From: CAYJGN01 sp964369635
Lineage (GTDB): Bacteria; Bacillota; Clostridia; Oscillospirales; Ruminococcaceae
Assembly (NCBI GenBank): GCA_964369635.1
Contig: CAYJGN010000012.1
Span: 1-46,294 of the forward strand
DNA length: 46,294 nucleotides
Reading direction: 5' to 3'
In this document: positions 8,851-17,518 of the stretch, piece by piece
Position numbering within the stretch: position 1 is the first letter of the stretch
How the letters are laid out: each line of letters begins with the position of its first letter
Program-made: the position numbers and the translations under genes
The notes under the pieces: model-generated
Told to the model about the DNA's origin: nothing
Databases searched by the model: none
Seen by the model: only the letters and a program-made list of their open reading frames with translations

Positions 8851-9831
8851 ATGAATAAATATTTTGATGTAGTGGCACTTGGAGAGAGTTTAGTTGATGT
8901 CCTTATTAATTATAAAACTGGTGATGACGCAACTAAAATGATAGGTAATGCAGGTGGCGCCCCATTAAATGTTTTAATAGCTCTGAGTAAGCTTTCAAAA
9001 GAAACATCTTTTTTAGGCAAAGTCAGCAGAGACGTTTTTGGCGGTTATCTGCTATCCACAATGCAAGATAATGGCGTTGACTCATCAGGGGTAGTTCACA
9101 CCGATTTACTCACTTCGCTCGCGATGGTACACCTTGACGACAAAGGTAACAGGTCTTTTTCTTTCTATCGAACGAACACTGCAGATATAAACTACCAGCA
9201 GTCAGAAATCGATAAATCAATCATAGATAAAGCAAAGATTTTTCATTTTGGCTCAGTTTCGATGACTGATGAACCTTGCAGAACCGCTACTATTGAAGCT
9301 GCTAAGTATGCTAAAGCGAAAGGTGTTAAGGTTTCTTTTGACCCGAACTTGCGCTTAAACCTGTGGAGCGATAAAAATGATGCTCTGCAGTTTATCTGCA
9401 AAGGGCTTGAAATCGCGGATTATGTTAAGATGTCGGACGAAGAGGTATCTTTCATAACAGGTGAGGAAGATTATAAAAAAGGTGCTGAAATACTACTCGA
9501 AAAATATAATTTCGAGCTGCTATCTGTCACTCTTGGAAGTAACGGCGCCGCTTGTTATTGCAACAACCTTTGCTGTTTCCACAATACCTACGATACCGAC
9601 TGCGTTGATACAACAGGATCAGGCGATGCATCTTGGGGGGCAACTTTATATAAAATCCTGGAAGTTGATTGCAATTTGAAATCCGTTGATGAAAATACTT
9701 TAAGCGACTTTGTTAATTTTGCAAATGCGGCAGGCTCTATCTGCGCATCAAAGTTTGGTGCAATAAAAGCTATGCCAACTAAAGAAGAGATTTATGAATG
9801 CATGAATTCAGTGCCTCTTCTTATAAAGTAG
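8851..9831 (+). CDS. PfkB-family carbohydrate kinase, fructokinase-like
   Basis: A 326-residue ribokinase-fold enzyme. It has the N-terminal substrate motif GNAGGAPLNVLIALSKL, the fructokinase-typical SFDPNLRLNLW, and the C-terminal PfkB signature DTTGSGDASWGA, whose Asp is the catalytic base. It would phosphorylate a ketose or other sugar made by the dehydrogenase before it. GGAG lies 8 nt before ATG. Alternatives within the family (2-keto-3-deoxygluconate kinase, tagatose kinase) cannot be excluded. Confidence 0.88.
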   Translation: MNKYFDVVALGESLVDVLINYKTGDDATKMIGNAGGAPLNVLIALSKLSKETSFLGKVSRDVFGGYLLSTMQDNGVDSSGVVHTDLLTSLAMVHLDDKGNRSFSFYRTNTADINYQQSEIDKSIIDKAKIFHFGSVSMTDEPCRTATIEAAKYAKAKGVKVSFDPNLRLNLWSDKNDALQFICKGLEIADYVKMSDEEVSFITGEEDYKKGAEILLEKYNFELLSVTLGSNGAACYCNNLCCFHNTYDTDCVDTTGSGDASWGATLYKILEVDCNLKSVDENTLSDFVNFANAAGSICASKFGAIKAMPTKEEIYECMNSVPLLIK

Positions 9832-9876
9832 ATAACTTATTTAAAATTAAAATACATTTAGAGGAAGGATGATTAT

Positions 9877-10701
9877 ATGGCATTATTACATGTAAATTTA
9901 CACTCTAAAGCATTAAATATGGATACAAGCATTTCGGTCATTATGCCGGAAGAAGTTTATGGAATAGGCCTTGAGAGCAGCGCGACAATAGCCGATGAAA
10001 TTCCTGTTATGTGGCTACTGCACGGCAGAAGCGATGACCATACAACTTGGATGCGCAGAACTTCTATCGAAAGATATGTATCACCACTCGGTATTATGGT
10101 TGTTATGCCTGAAGTTTCATACAGCAGATATATGGATATGGCTCACGGGCCTGCCTACTATACTTTTATCACAAAAGAGCTACCTGAATTTTGCAAAAGA
10201 ATGTTCCCAAGAATGAGCACAAAAAGAGAAGATAATATTATCGCAGGTCTTTCTATGGGTGGCGGGGGTGCTGTTTGGGCAGGACTTAATAACCCAACAC
10301 AATATGGCACTGTCGGTCTTTTCTCAACAGGTGGTTTAGTGCCGCTTGAGGTTCTTTGGAGAACTGATATGCAGGAAAAAGCTTATGTTAAAACCAATAT
10401 CGATATCTTTGGGATTGGCAATACCACAACCCTTAAAGATACAGAGTTTGATTACTTAAAGCTTATCCGCGATACCGCTAAAAACAACAAAATTCTTCCG
10501 CGCGTATACCACGCTTGTGGAACCGAAGATGAGCGACATAATGTTGCTATAATCGTTAAAGAAGAATTTGAAGCGATGGAGGGCAATCCCTATAACTATG
10601 AATACCATGAGGGACCTGGAATTCACGAATGGATTTTCTGGGATGAATGGATACTGAAATTCCTAAAGTCGTATAAAGACAATTTGAAAGGATGTGATTA
10701 A
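9877..10701 (+). CDS. Alpha/beta-hydrolase esterase (esterase D/FrmB-like)
   Basis: A 274-residue cytoplasmic esterase of the PF00756 type, with no signal peptide. The nucleophile elbow GLSMGG puts the catalytic Ser at 126. Asp218 (GTEDERHN) and His250 (GPGIHEW) complete a plausible triad, and the oxyanion region is WLLHGRSDD. In acetyl-xylan and other sugar-ester esterases this fold removes acyl groups. Next to an importer, dehydrogenase and sugar kinase it may de-esterify the imported compound. A strong GAGGAAGGA lies before ATG. Confidence 0.85.
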   Translation: MALLHVNLHSKALNMDTSISVIMPEEVYGIGLESSATIADEIPVMWLLHGRSDDHTTWMRRTSIERYVSPLGIMVVMPEVSYSRYMDMAHGPAYYTFITKELPEFCKRMFPRMSTKREDNIIAGLSMGGGGAVWAGLNNPTQYGTVGLFSTGGLVPLEVLWRTDMQEKAYVKTNIDIFGIGNTTTLKDTEFDYLKLIRDTAKNNKILPRVYHACGTEDERHNVAIIVKEEFEAMEGNPYNYEYHEGPGIHEWIFWDEWILKFLKSYKDNLKGCD

Positions 10702-10702
10702 T

Positions 10703-11449
10703 TTGGCAGTTATACTACATCACTTTTACTCAAAATCTTTAACCGAAGCAAATTCAATGCAGGTTATCGTACCTCTTGAAACAAGCGCTAAAGAAAAATT
10801 CCCAGTGCTTTGGCTACTGCCTCCTATGGGATATGATCACTCCGCTTGGATTCGCAAAACTAACATCGAAAAGCTCGCTGAAGAGCTTGAAATTATAATT
10901 GCTATGCCAGATATGAAACTCAGCTGTGGGCTTAATATGGTACATGGATTTACCTATTATGATATGCTAACTGATGAACTTATCGAAAAGGTTAATGATG
11001 TTTATCCAACAGATAGCAGTTGCCATATAATTGCAGGTGCTAAAGAGGGTGGATATGCGGCTCTAAAGGCAGCATTATCAAAACCTAAAAATTACAAAAT
11101 GGCAATTTCCCTCTCCTGCGGCTCATTAACTGATGTTATACCGAGTGATTGCAACGAAAAAGAGTATGCAAATGCATTCGGCACCAAAAATCTTTCAGAA
11201 CTGCAAAACACAGAGTTTGACCTAAAGTTTTTAGCTGAAACTGCCTCGTCTGATATTCCACCGATAGCGCTATACTATTCAGATGAAGATGATTTCAGAA
11301 ACAGTGCCGTTCTGTTAGACAAAAAGCTTAAGCAACTTATGGACGATAGCTTAAATGTTTCGAAAATCAATCATAAAATGGACTGGTGCGATTGGACAGA
11401 CAGCCTAAATACCTCTTTATCAGCGTTTTTGTCCAAAAAGTGCAACTAA
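10703..11449 (+). CDS. Esterase-like paralogue lacking catalytic residues
   Basis: A paralogue of the preceding esterase, 248 residues from TTG at 10703. I prefer this start because GAAAGGA (10686-10692) is 10 nt before TTG but only 1 nt before the GTG at 10694, and MAVILHHFYSKSL then aligns with MALLHVNLHSKAL. The nucleophile elbow GLSMGG has become GAKEGG, so Lys114 replaces Ser. The His of GIHEW aligns with Met in KMDWCDW. An acidic patch, SDEDDFRN, remains at the Asp position. The reading frame is intact, so it looks like a maintained pseudoenzyme (ligand binding or a partner subunit) rather than a decayed gene. Confidence 0.8.
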   Translation: MAVILHHFYSKSLTEANSMQVIVPLETSAKEKFPVLWLLPPMGYDHSAWIRKTNIEKLAEELEIIIAMPDMKLSCGLNMVHGFTYYDMLTDELIEKVNDVYPTDSSCHIIAGAKEGGYAALKAALSKPKNYKMAISLSCGSLTDVIPSDCNEKEYANAFGTKNLSELQNTEFDLKFLAETASSDIPPIALYYSDEDDFRNSAVLLDKKLKQLMDDSLNVSKINHKMDWCDWTDSLNTSLSAFLSKKCN

Positions 11450-11472
11450 ATTTTCATAATTAATCAATAAAA

Positions 11473-11503
11473 ATAGGGGTTATTCTATATGAATAACCCC
11501 TAT
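11473..11503. terminator. Bidirectional terminator between convergent genes
   Basis: A perfect 13-bp stem, ATAGGGGTTATTC (11473-11485) with its complement at 11491-11503, has a 5-nt loop. T-rich tracts follow on the - strand (TTTTATTG) and, more weakly, on the + strand. It separates the esterase operon from the AbrB-family gene. Confidence 0.75.
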
Positions 11504-11516
11504 ACTTTAATCTTTA

Positions 11517-12566
11517 TTATGCTGGAAAACCTGTTAGCAGAAGTATTATGTTGATTATCTGCGGAAAGAAGATAATAACTATCATCAATCGAAGCATCTG
11601 CATGACAGCAACAGTAGGTGTTTCCACCCCTAAATCCGCTGCTATAAGCGAAAGATCGTTAGCTCCAGCGGGTATCGATACTAAAATAGACTCGTATTTT
11701 GATAGATTGCAGAATCTATTTAGTAGCATCTTCATTATGAAAAAGAATATTGTATATGATACAAGCAATATGATTAGAGGAATTACCGCCTCATCAAGCG
11801 CTAAAAGCTCATCCATTTGAATACCGCTTCCGATATATGCACCGGATAGCAGTTGCGCTACCACTCTAAACTTTTTTGGTAGCTTTGGGTTTTTATTGCA
11901 AAACTTTTTGTATAGCAATGTTCCGATTAGTGAAAAAAGCATTGCCCCTGTCGGTATTCCCGATATTCTGCCGAAAATTCCTAACGCAAGCCCCGATACC
12001 ACCACCAAAATTTTATCTGATGAAAAAGCTTTTGATACTGTGCTATCTTTTGCTTTTGTTTGTCCTTTGTCCGCTTCTTTTTGGGCCGCATACGACAATT
12101 TCCTTAAATTAAATGGCAACACGGTAATACAATAAACTAATCGAAAAAACTGCATAAACGTAACTATTGATGCAGTTGCGCCCATATCTTGCGCTAATAT
12201 TGGCATATCGCTAACACCGCCTGGAACACAGCTGAAAAGCGCTGTTGACAGGTCTAATGGTGAAGTTAAATATATTATAAACCCTACCGCTAAGTTCATA
12301 AACAAATACCCTGTCATTAAAAACACAGTCGGCTTAATCAGATACTTTATGTTATTAAGTCGATTAATATCTATTGTTGTTCCTATATAAGTCCCTGCCA
12401 TAATTTGAGCTAAAACTTTAAACTCTATCGGCAGATAGAGTGGAATATTTATTGAAATTATCGTAGTTGCTATTATACCACCAATGAGAAACCCACCTGG
12501 TACTTTAAATTTATTTAGCAGCGCCCCTAAAGATATCGATGCAACTATCATTAAAAGATATTCCAA
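11517..12566 (-). CDS. AbrB-family integral membrane protein (PF05145 type)
   Basis: A 349-residue, very hydrophobic protein with two homologous halves. The first has GTYIGTTIDINRL and CVPGGVSDMPILAQDMGA. The second has GAYIGSGIQMDELL and SIPAGANDLSLIAADLGV. This internal duplication is the hallmark of the AbrB/'ammonia monooxygenase' membrane family, whose function is poorly known and which is not the AbrB DNA-binding regulator. The TTG start has AGGGGGG 8 nt upstream. It lies 36 nt downstream of citC on the same strand and is probably co-transcribed with it. Since no known citrate carrier is present here, a role in citrate or dicarboxylate transport is a possibility only. Confidence 0.8.
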   Translation of the reverse strand: MEYLLMIVASISLGALLNKFKVPGGFLIGGIIATTIISINIPLYLPIEFKVLAQIMAGTYIGTTIDINRLNNIKYLIKPTVFLMTGYLFMNLAVGFIIYLTSPLDLSTALFSCVPGGVSDMPILAQDMGATASIVTFMQFFRLVYCITVLPFNLRKLSYAAQKEADKGQTKAKDSTVSKAFSSDKILVVVSGLALGIFGRISGIPTGAMLFSLIGTLLYKKFCNKNPKLPKKFRVVAQLLSGAYIGSGIQMDELLALDEAVIPLIILLVSYTIFFFIMKMLLNRFCNLSKYESILVSIPAGANDLSLIAADLGVETPTVAVMQMLRLMIVIIFFPQIINIILLLTGFPA

Positions 12567-12602
12567 TTTATTTACCCCCCTACTATTTGTCGATATAGAA
12601 AG

Positions 12603-13616
12603 CTAATTATCGATATTAAACTTCTCTTCTATAAATTTTAATACTCTACTATCAAGATAATTTCTAAGCATATCAAAAGATTTTACCTTAATCAGCTCTC
12701 TTACATATGAAGCGCTTATAGCCCCTCCTTCAAACTCTTTTCTTGCTATCTCAACAACTGAAACTCCGTTTTTCGGTAGATATTCTTTCATTTCTTTATT
12801 GTATTGAGCTGTTACATTGCAATGAGGCTCTGTGCCGACAAATCTCGTTGTGATATCAAGTTTCGGCACAAAATATCGACAGAACACCCCTAAATCAATT
12901 TCACAAAAAATACTATCACTATCGTATTTTTCTTTTATAAAATAAACTGGGAATGTAGCTTTTGATATTAGATAGCTTTTAGTTGAGTATATATAAACAT
13001 TTTCAAAATCTGCGAGCATAGCATTTAACATTTCATAGCGCTCATTATATCTAAACAGTCCATTTTCTTCTGCCAATAAAAATACATACAGATAATCAAC
13101 CTGTTTTAGAGCTTCTTCTATTAAATATCTATGTCCTAAAGTAGGTGGATTGCAGTTTACAACCACTGCACCGATTTTTTTGCAACTATCATTCTTGAGA
13201 TTTAGTTTTATACTTTCAAGATAGCTATTTATACCGTCTTTTATATTTTCAAGAAACAAAACCTCCTTTGTCGATGCTATTTCATAAAAATCCATATTTA
13301 AAAACATCTTTTTGTTTTTAGGTTTTGTATATACAAAGTAATGTTTTATTCCACCCTTTAACATGTATACCCTCAAATAGGTCATAACAGTTGCCATCAA
13401 ACCCATTCCCTGATACTCTTCATCAACAGCCACACATTTTATAACATTCCCCTGTATAGAGCCCGTTGCAATAATCTTATCATTATCCGTTAGAATAACC
13501 GTATATTCTATCCCACTCTCAAATGAAAGCTCACTGCTCATTAAAAACTTTATCAACTTATCCCTATAATATCCACTCAGTGGCTCGCCTTCTATAACTT
13601 TATAATTTATATCCAT
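12603..13616 (-). CDS. citC: [Citrate (pro-3S)-lyase] ligase
   Basis: A 337-residue CitC that acetylates the prosthetic group of the citrate lyase acyl carrier subunit, using ATP and acetate, to activate the enzyme. The N-terminal third is GNAT-like (about 1-125, IIATGSIQGNVIKCVAVDEEYQGMG in part). The rest is a nucleotidyltransferase domain with the HxGH-type motif NCNPPTLGHRYL. The length is normal for the family. The ribosome site is weak (GTGAG). The start codon is only 39 nt from the divergent citXG start, so the two promoters must overlap or lie within coding DNA. Confidence 0.9.
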   Translation of the reverse strand: MDINYKVIEGEPLSGYYRDKLIKFLMSSELSFESGIEYTVILTDNDKIIATGSIQGNVIKCVAVDEEYQGMGLMATVMTYLRVYMLKGGIKHYFVYTKPKNKKMFLNMDFYEIASTKEVLFLENIKDGINSYLESIKLNLKNDSCKKIGAVVVNCNPPTLGHRYLIEEALKQVDYLYVFLLAEENGLFRYNERYEMLNAMLADFENVYIYSTKSYLISKATFPVYFIKEKYDSDSIFCEIDLGVFCRYFVPKLDITTRFVGTEPHCNVTAQYNKEMKEYLPKNGVSVVEIARKEFEGGAISASYVRELIKVKSFDMLRNYLDSRVLKFIEEKFNIDN

Positions 13617-13655
13617 TTCACACTCACATTTCTAATTTATTTAGGAGTTATAATT

Positions 13656-15071
13656 ATGTCAGATAATTTCACAAACTTAAATAACGCTGTAACACTTCAA
13701 GATATTTTGTCTTTAAAGGAAGAGCGAAGCGAGAAACAAAAAGAACTTTTGCTAAAATTTAGCTCTCCTGTTGTTTGTTTCTCACTGAATATAGTTTCAA
13801 ACATCAAAGTCTTTGCGCAATCAGTAAGGACATTTAACGAAGGTGTTAATCTTTTTAAATACCGATGCATTGCATCAGATATTAAAATCTTACACCTTGA
13901 AACAGTTGAAAATAACGCTGGGTTTACAGGATATTTCATCATCGATGCTACCGCTATCCAAATAAAAAAAATAACCTGTAATATTGAGCTTAATTCTTCT
14001 ATTGGCAGACTATTTGACTTTGACGTGATCGATGTAGATGGTCGCAAACTCACAAGGACAGAGCTCGGATACCCTGAGAGAAAATGTCTAATCTGCGATG
14101 AAAACGCTTTTTTATGTAGCAGAGCGCAAAAGCATTCCACAGCAGATGTTTTCAATAAATCAATAGCTATAATGAATAGCTACTTTAATGAAATGTTCTC
14201 AGAAAAGGTAGCAAAGATTGCTGTTCGAGCAGTATTACAAGAGCTGTATACAACACCAAAACCTGGCTTAGTAGACAAATTAAATAACGGCTCCCACAGC
14301 GATATGGATTTGTCTATTTTTGAGAATAGCGCTCTTTCTCTCTTTGGCTATTTCAACCGTTGCTGCCACAAGGGAATTTGCTCCTCTCCCGACAAACTGG
14401 GAAGCATTTTAGAAATACTTAAACCACTTGGTATTCAAGCGGAGATTGATATGAGAAGGACAACCTTTGGGGTGAACACCCATAAAGGTGCCATATTTTC
14501 GCTTGGTATCGCTTGTTGTGCTATCGGTTATATCTATAAAAACAACTTAGCTTATTCGATATCAGACGTTCAAGATATCTGCAAAAAAATTTCTGCACCT
14601 ATTATCAACGAGTTTATGAAAATCGATAAAAAGATTACACATGGACAAGATGCATATTTAAGTAGTGGGATTAAAGGTGCCCGAGGCGAGGCTATAACTG
14701 GATTTGCAAATGTTTTCCAAACGGGCTTACCTGTTTTTAATAAGTATATTTTGAAAGGGTATTCTCAAAATGACGCTGGCGTCATCACCCTTCTACATTT
14801 GATATCTAAGGCTGAGGATACCAATATAATCTCACGCTCATCTATCGAAGAGCTTGCGAATATACAAAAGCATTTAGCCGATTTTCTAACTTCTGGCGAC
14901 AACTGTTACCTTGAATATGCGCAAAAACTCGATCATTATATGATAAGTAGAAATATAACTCCTGGGGGGAGTGCCGACTTATTAGCTATGGTATATTTTT
15001 TCTATCACTGTGGAAAAGAGCTAAAAGAGATTATATTAAATGAAAAGCAGGGTTATGAATATGGATTTTAA
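13656..15071 (+). CDS. citXG: Fused CitX-CitG: apo-citrate lyase prosthetic-group transferase and triphosphoribosyl-dephospho-CoA synthase
   Basis: A 471-residue two-domain protein. The CitX half (about 1-180) carries the conserved ELGYPERKCLICDENAFLC and SRAQKHS segments and attaches the prosthetic group to CitD. The CitG half (about 190-471) has TPKPGLVDKLNNGSH, GVNTHKGAIFSLG, HGQDAYLSSGIKGARGEA and TPGGSADLLA, and makes the prosthetic-group precursor from ATP and dephospho-CoA. CitX-CitG fusions are known in several citrate fermenters. AGGAG precedes ATG. Its 3' end overlaps the LysR gene by 11 nt. Confidence 0.9.
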   Translation: MSDNFTNLNNAVTLQDILSLKEERSEKQKELLLKFSSPVVCFSLNIVSNIKVFAQSVRTFNEGVNLFKYRCIASDIKILHLETVENNAGFTGYFIIDATAIQIKKITCNIELNSSIGRLFDFDVIDVDGRKLTRTELGYPERKCLICDENAFLCSRAQKHSTADVFNKSIAIMNSYFNEMFSEKVAKIAVRAVLQELYTTPKPGLVDKLNNGSHSDMDLSIFENSALSLFGYFNRCCHKGICSSPDKLGSILEILKPLGIQAEIDMRRTTFGVNTHKGAIFSLGIACCAIGYIYKNNLAYSISDVQDICKKISAPIINEFMKIDKKITHGQDAYLSSGIKGARGEAITGFANVFQTGLPVFNKYILKGYSQNDAGVITLLHLISKAEDTNIISRSSIEELANIQKHLADFLTSGDNCYLEYAQKLDHYMISRNITPGGSADLLAMVYFFYHCGKELKEIILNEKQGYEYGF

Positions 15072-15978
15072 AGAACTCAATTATATAATAGCAATTTGCG
15101 ACTACTCAAATATAACGAAAGCCGCCAATGCAACATTTGTAAGCCAGCCTGCATTGACAAAATTTTTGAAGAGTATCGAAAATAAGATTGGTGAGAAGCT
15201 GTTTGTACGGGTTGATAATAAATATATCCCAACTCAAATAGGTGAAGTCTATGTTAAAAAAGCAAGAGAGATATTGTCTTTGAGCGATGAGCTCGAAAAA
15301 GAGATAGAGCTTATAAGAAACTCGAAGTTTGATAAGTTGACCATCGGTTTAACACCTATCAAAGCAAGGTATCTCATACCAATAACACTGCCTAAAATTC
15401 AAAGTATATTTCCAAGTTTAGAAATATCCATATTTGAAGGGTCGTCGCACGATGTTCAAAACGAATTAGAGCTTGACCGAATAGATTTGGCATTTTTAAG
15501 CGGTTATAAATTTGCTTCAGACTATAATTTAACTACAAAAACTCTTAAGCAAGAGGAAATTATTCTTATAATCTCTAATAATAACCACCTAATCCGTAAA
15601 ATGTCTGCTGAAACTATTCAAAGCGGCATATGGAAAAATATTAATAATTTAGCAGCTGAAAAGCTGATTATACAGCACTCTAATCAAGGAACCGGCAAGA
15701 TAATGGTAGACTTTTTTAACGATAATAATATTAAGTTTAATGAGCCATTTACCTACTGCAATTTTGATGCTGCTTTGGAGTTGGTGGCAAGGGATTATGG
15801 TATAACATTTATTCGAAGGGAACATCTAAAATATATAAGTCTCCCTCAAAACTGCCTCACCTTTTCGTGTGGTGCCGATAAAATTTACAATGACTATATC
15901 GTTGCATACAAAAGCAGTTGCAAAATGCCAAGGCACACTCTCCAATTTATTGATATTATGAAAGAGGCAGTTTTATAA
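15061..15978 (+). CDS. LysR-family transcriptional regulator of the citrate lyase cluster
   Basis: A 305-residue LysR regulator with an N-terminal winged HTH (NITKAANATFVSQPALTKFL, about 18-37) and a C-terminal LysR substrate-binding domain (about 90-300). I choose ATG 15061 because CAGGG lies 8 nt upstream and MDFKELNYIIAI is a usual LysR beginning. ATGs at 15040 and 15055 are alternatives. It overlaps citXG and is probably co-transcribed with it. It is the best candidate to bind the LysR-type box before citD. Its stop codon lies only 4 nt from that of the convergent citF. Confidence 0.88.
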   Translation: MDFKELNYIIAICDYSNITKAANATFVSQPALTKFLKSIENKIGEKLFVRVDNKYIPTQIGEVYVKKAREILSLSDELEKEIELIRNSKFDKLTIGLTPIKARYLIPITLPKIQSIFPSLEISIFEGSSHDVQNELELDRIDLAFLSGYKFASDYNLTTKTLKQEEIILIISNNNHLIRKMSAETIQSGIWKNINNLAAEKLIIQHSNQGTGKIMVDFFNDNNIKFNEPFTYCNFDAALELVARDYGITFIRREHLKYISLPQNCLTFSCGADKIYNDYIVAYKSSCKMPRHTLQFIDIMKEAVL

Positions 15979-15982
15979 ACAT

Positions 15983-17518
15983 CTATTTAACAGCATTTAT
16001 TATATCTATTACCGTCCCGTCTCTATAGGTAACTATCCCGACGATTTTTTCTGAATACTCAATAGCTTTAGGTATACCTGTTAAACTCAACGTTTCCTCT
16101 TTTAGTTTTCCAATATCCACAACATTCAAGCCACGGTTAATGAGCTGTTTCCGAAGCTCTGGTCTAAGTGGATTTACTGCAATTCCCTGCTCGGTCACCA
16201 CAACATCAACTGTTTTCCCGGGTGTAATAATCGTCTTTACCTTGTCAACAATGCAGGGTATTCGCCCTCGATAAAGTGGGCAGACAACTATTGAAATGCA
16301 GGCACCCGCAGCTGTATCTTGATGTCCACCAATAGCACCTCTTATGATACCATCTGACCCTGTTAAGACATTGGCATTGAAATTCACATCTACCTCAAGT
16401 GCTGACAAAACTACTATATCCAACTGATTAACAGCCGTGCCCTCATTTCCAATACTTGCATAATATTGTGAAGAAATCTGCTGATGAAATCGGTTTGTTT
16501 TCATCGACTCCGCCGCTTTTAAATCAAAACTTTGAACATCAAGCAGCCTTTTTATAAGACCTTTTTCAAGCAAATCCACCATTGAACCGGTAATGCCGCC
16601 AAGTGCAAATGAGGCGGTTATTTTTTTGTCTGTCATCTTTTTCTCTAAAAATCTCGACACAGCAAGCGATGCTCCACCTGTGCCCATTTGAATTGAAAAT
16701 CCATCAGTTAAACACCCGCTTGCATCTATAACCTCTGTTGTGCTCTCAGCAATTATTAGCTCTTTAGGGTTTTTCGTAAATCTTGTAGCGCCACTCATAA
16801 TACCTGCAGGATCACCTATGCAATCGATTTTCACAATATAATCAACATCACTTTGAGGAATTCCAAACGGTGCGTTTGGAAACGGAACGATATTGTCCGT
16901 GACTATTACCACCTGTTTTGCATACTGTGCATCGCATTTTGCATATCCCATTGACCCACACATAACGCTGTTGTCATCTTCTCTCGAATACCCGTTTGCA
17001 TTGCCAAAAGGGTCACACGATGGAGCACCTAAAAATGCAACATCAATTTTAATCTGCCCTTTCTCAATAGCATAAGCTCTGCCTCCGTGACTGCGAAATA
17101 CCACAGGATATTCCATCAATCCCTTCGAAATCTCATTTGCAAGTTCGCCACGCAAACCACTTGTTTCTATTCTTTTAATAACACCGTTTTTAATATGTTC
17201 TATAAGCTCACTGTGGATATCGCTAAGAGAACTCGCTGCAATAACAAGGTTTTTTATCCCCATATTTGCAATCGCTTTCATAACTTTATTTACCACATAG
17301 TCGCCATCTCGAAAGTGGTGATGGAAGCTAATTGTCATCCCATCTTTTAAACCTGTTGCCTCAATTGCATCTTCAATGCTTTTTAGAATTTTTTTAGAGT
17401 TTTCACAGCGTTGCGCTAAAACACTATAATCTTTTGTAATAGTATCCTCATTAAAGCTGCTGCTAATCCCCTCAAGTTCATCGAATATCGGAAGCTTTTT
17501 TAGTTCATTAAAATTCAT
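15983..17518 (-). CDS. citF: Citrate lyase alpha subunit (citrate CoA-transferase)
   Basis: About 511 residues. CitF transfers the acyl-carrier thioester from acetyl to citryl in the lyase cycle. Family features include FHHHFRDGDYVVNKV, GSMGYAKCDAQYA, LGGITGSMVDLLEKG, DVQSFDLKAAESMKTNRFH and GGHQDTAAGA. I start at ATG 17518, because AGAGGGG lies 6 nt upstream. The TTG at 17536 is an alternative start with no ribosome site. It overlaps the end of citE by 11 nt, so the two are translationally coupled. It converges with the LysR gene with no terminator between them. Confidence 0.92.
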   Translation of the reverse strand: MNFNELKKLPIFDELEGISSSFNEDTITKDYSVLAQRCENSKKILKSIEDAIEATGLKDGMTISFHHHFRDGDYVVNKVMKAIANMGIKNLVIAASSLSDIHSELIEHIKNGVIKRIETSGLRGELANEISKGLMEYPVVFRSHGGRAYAIEKGQIKIDVAFLGAPSCDPFGNANGYSREDDNSVMCGSMGYAKCDAQYAKQVVIVTDNIVPFPNAPFGIPQSDVDYIVKIDCIGDPAGIMSGATRFTKNPKELIIAESTTEVIDASGCLTDGFSIQMGTGGASLAVSRFLEKKMTDKKITASFALGGITGSMVDLLEKGLIKRLLDVQSFDLKAAESMKTNRFHQQISSQYYASIGNEGTAVNQLDIVVLSALEVDVNFNANVLTGSDGIIRGAIGGHQDTAAGACISIVVCPLYRGRIPCIVDKVKTIITPGKTVDVVVTEQGIAVNPLRPELRKQLINRGLNVVDIGKLKEETLSLTGIPKAIEYSEKIVGIVTYRDGTVIDIINAVK

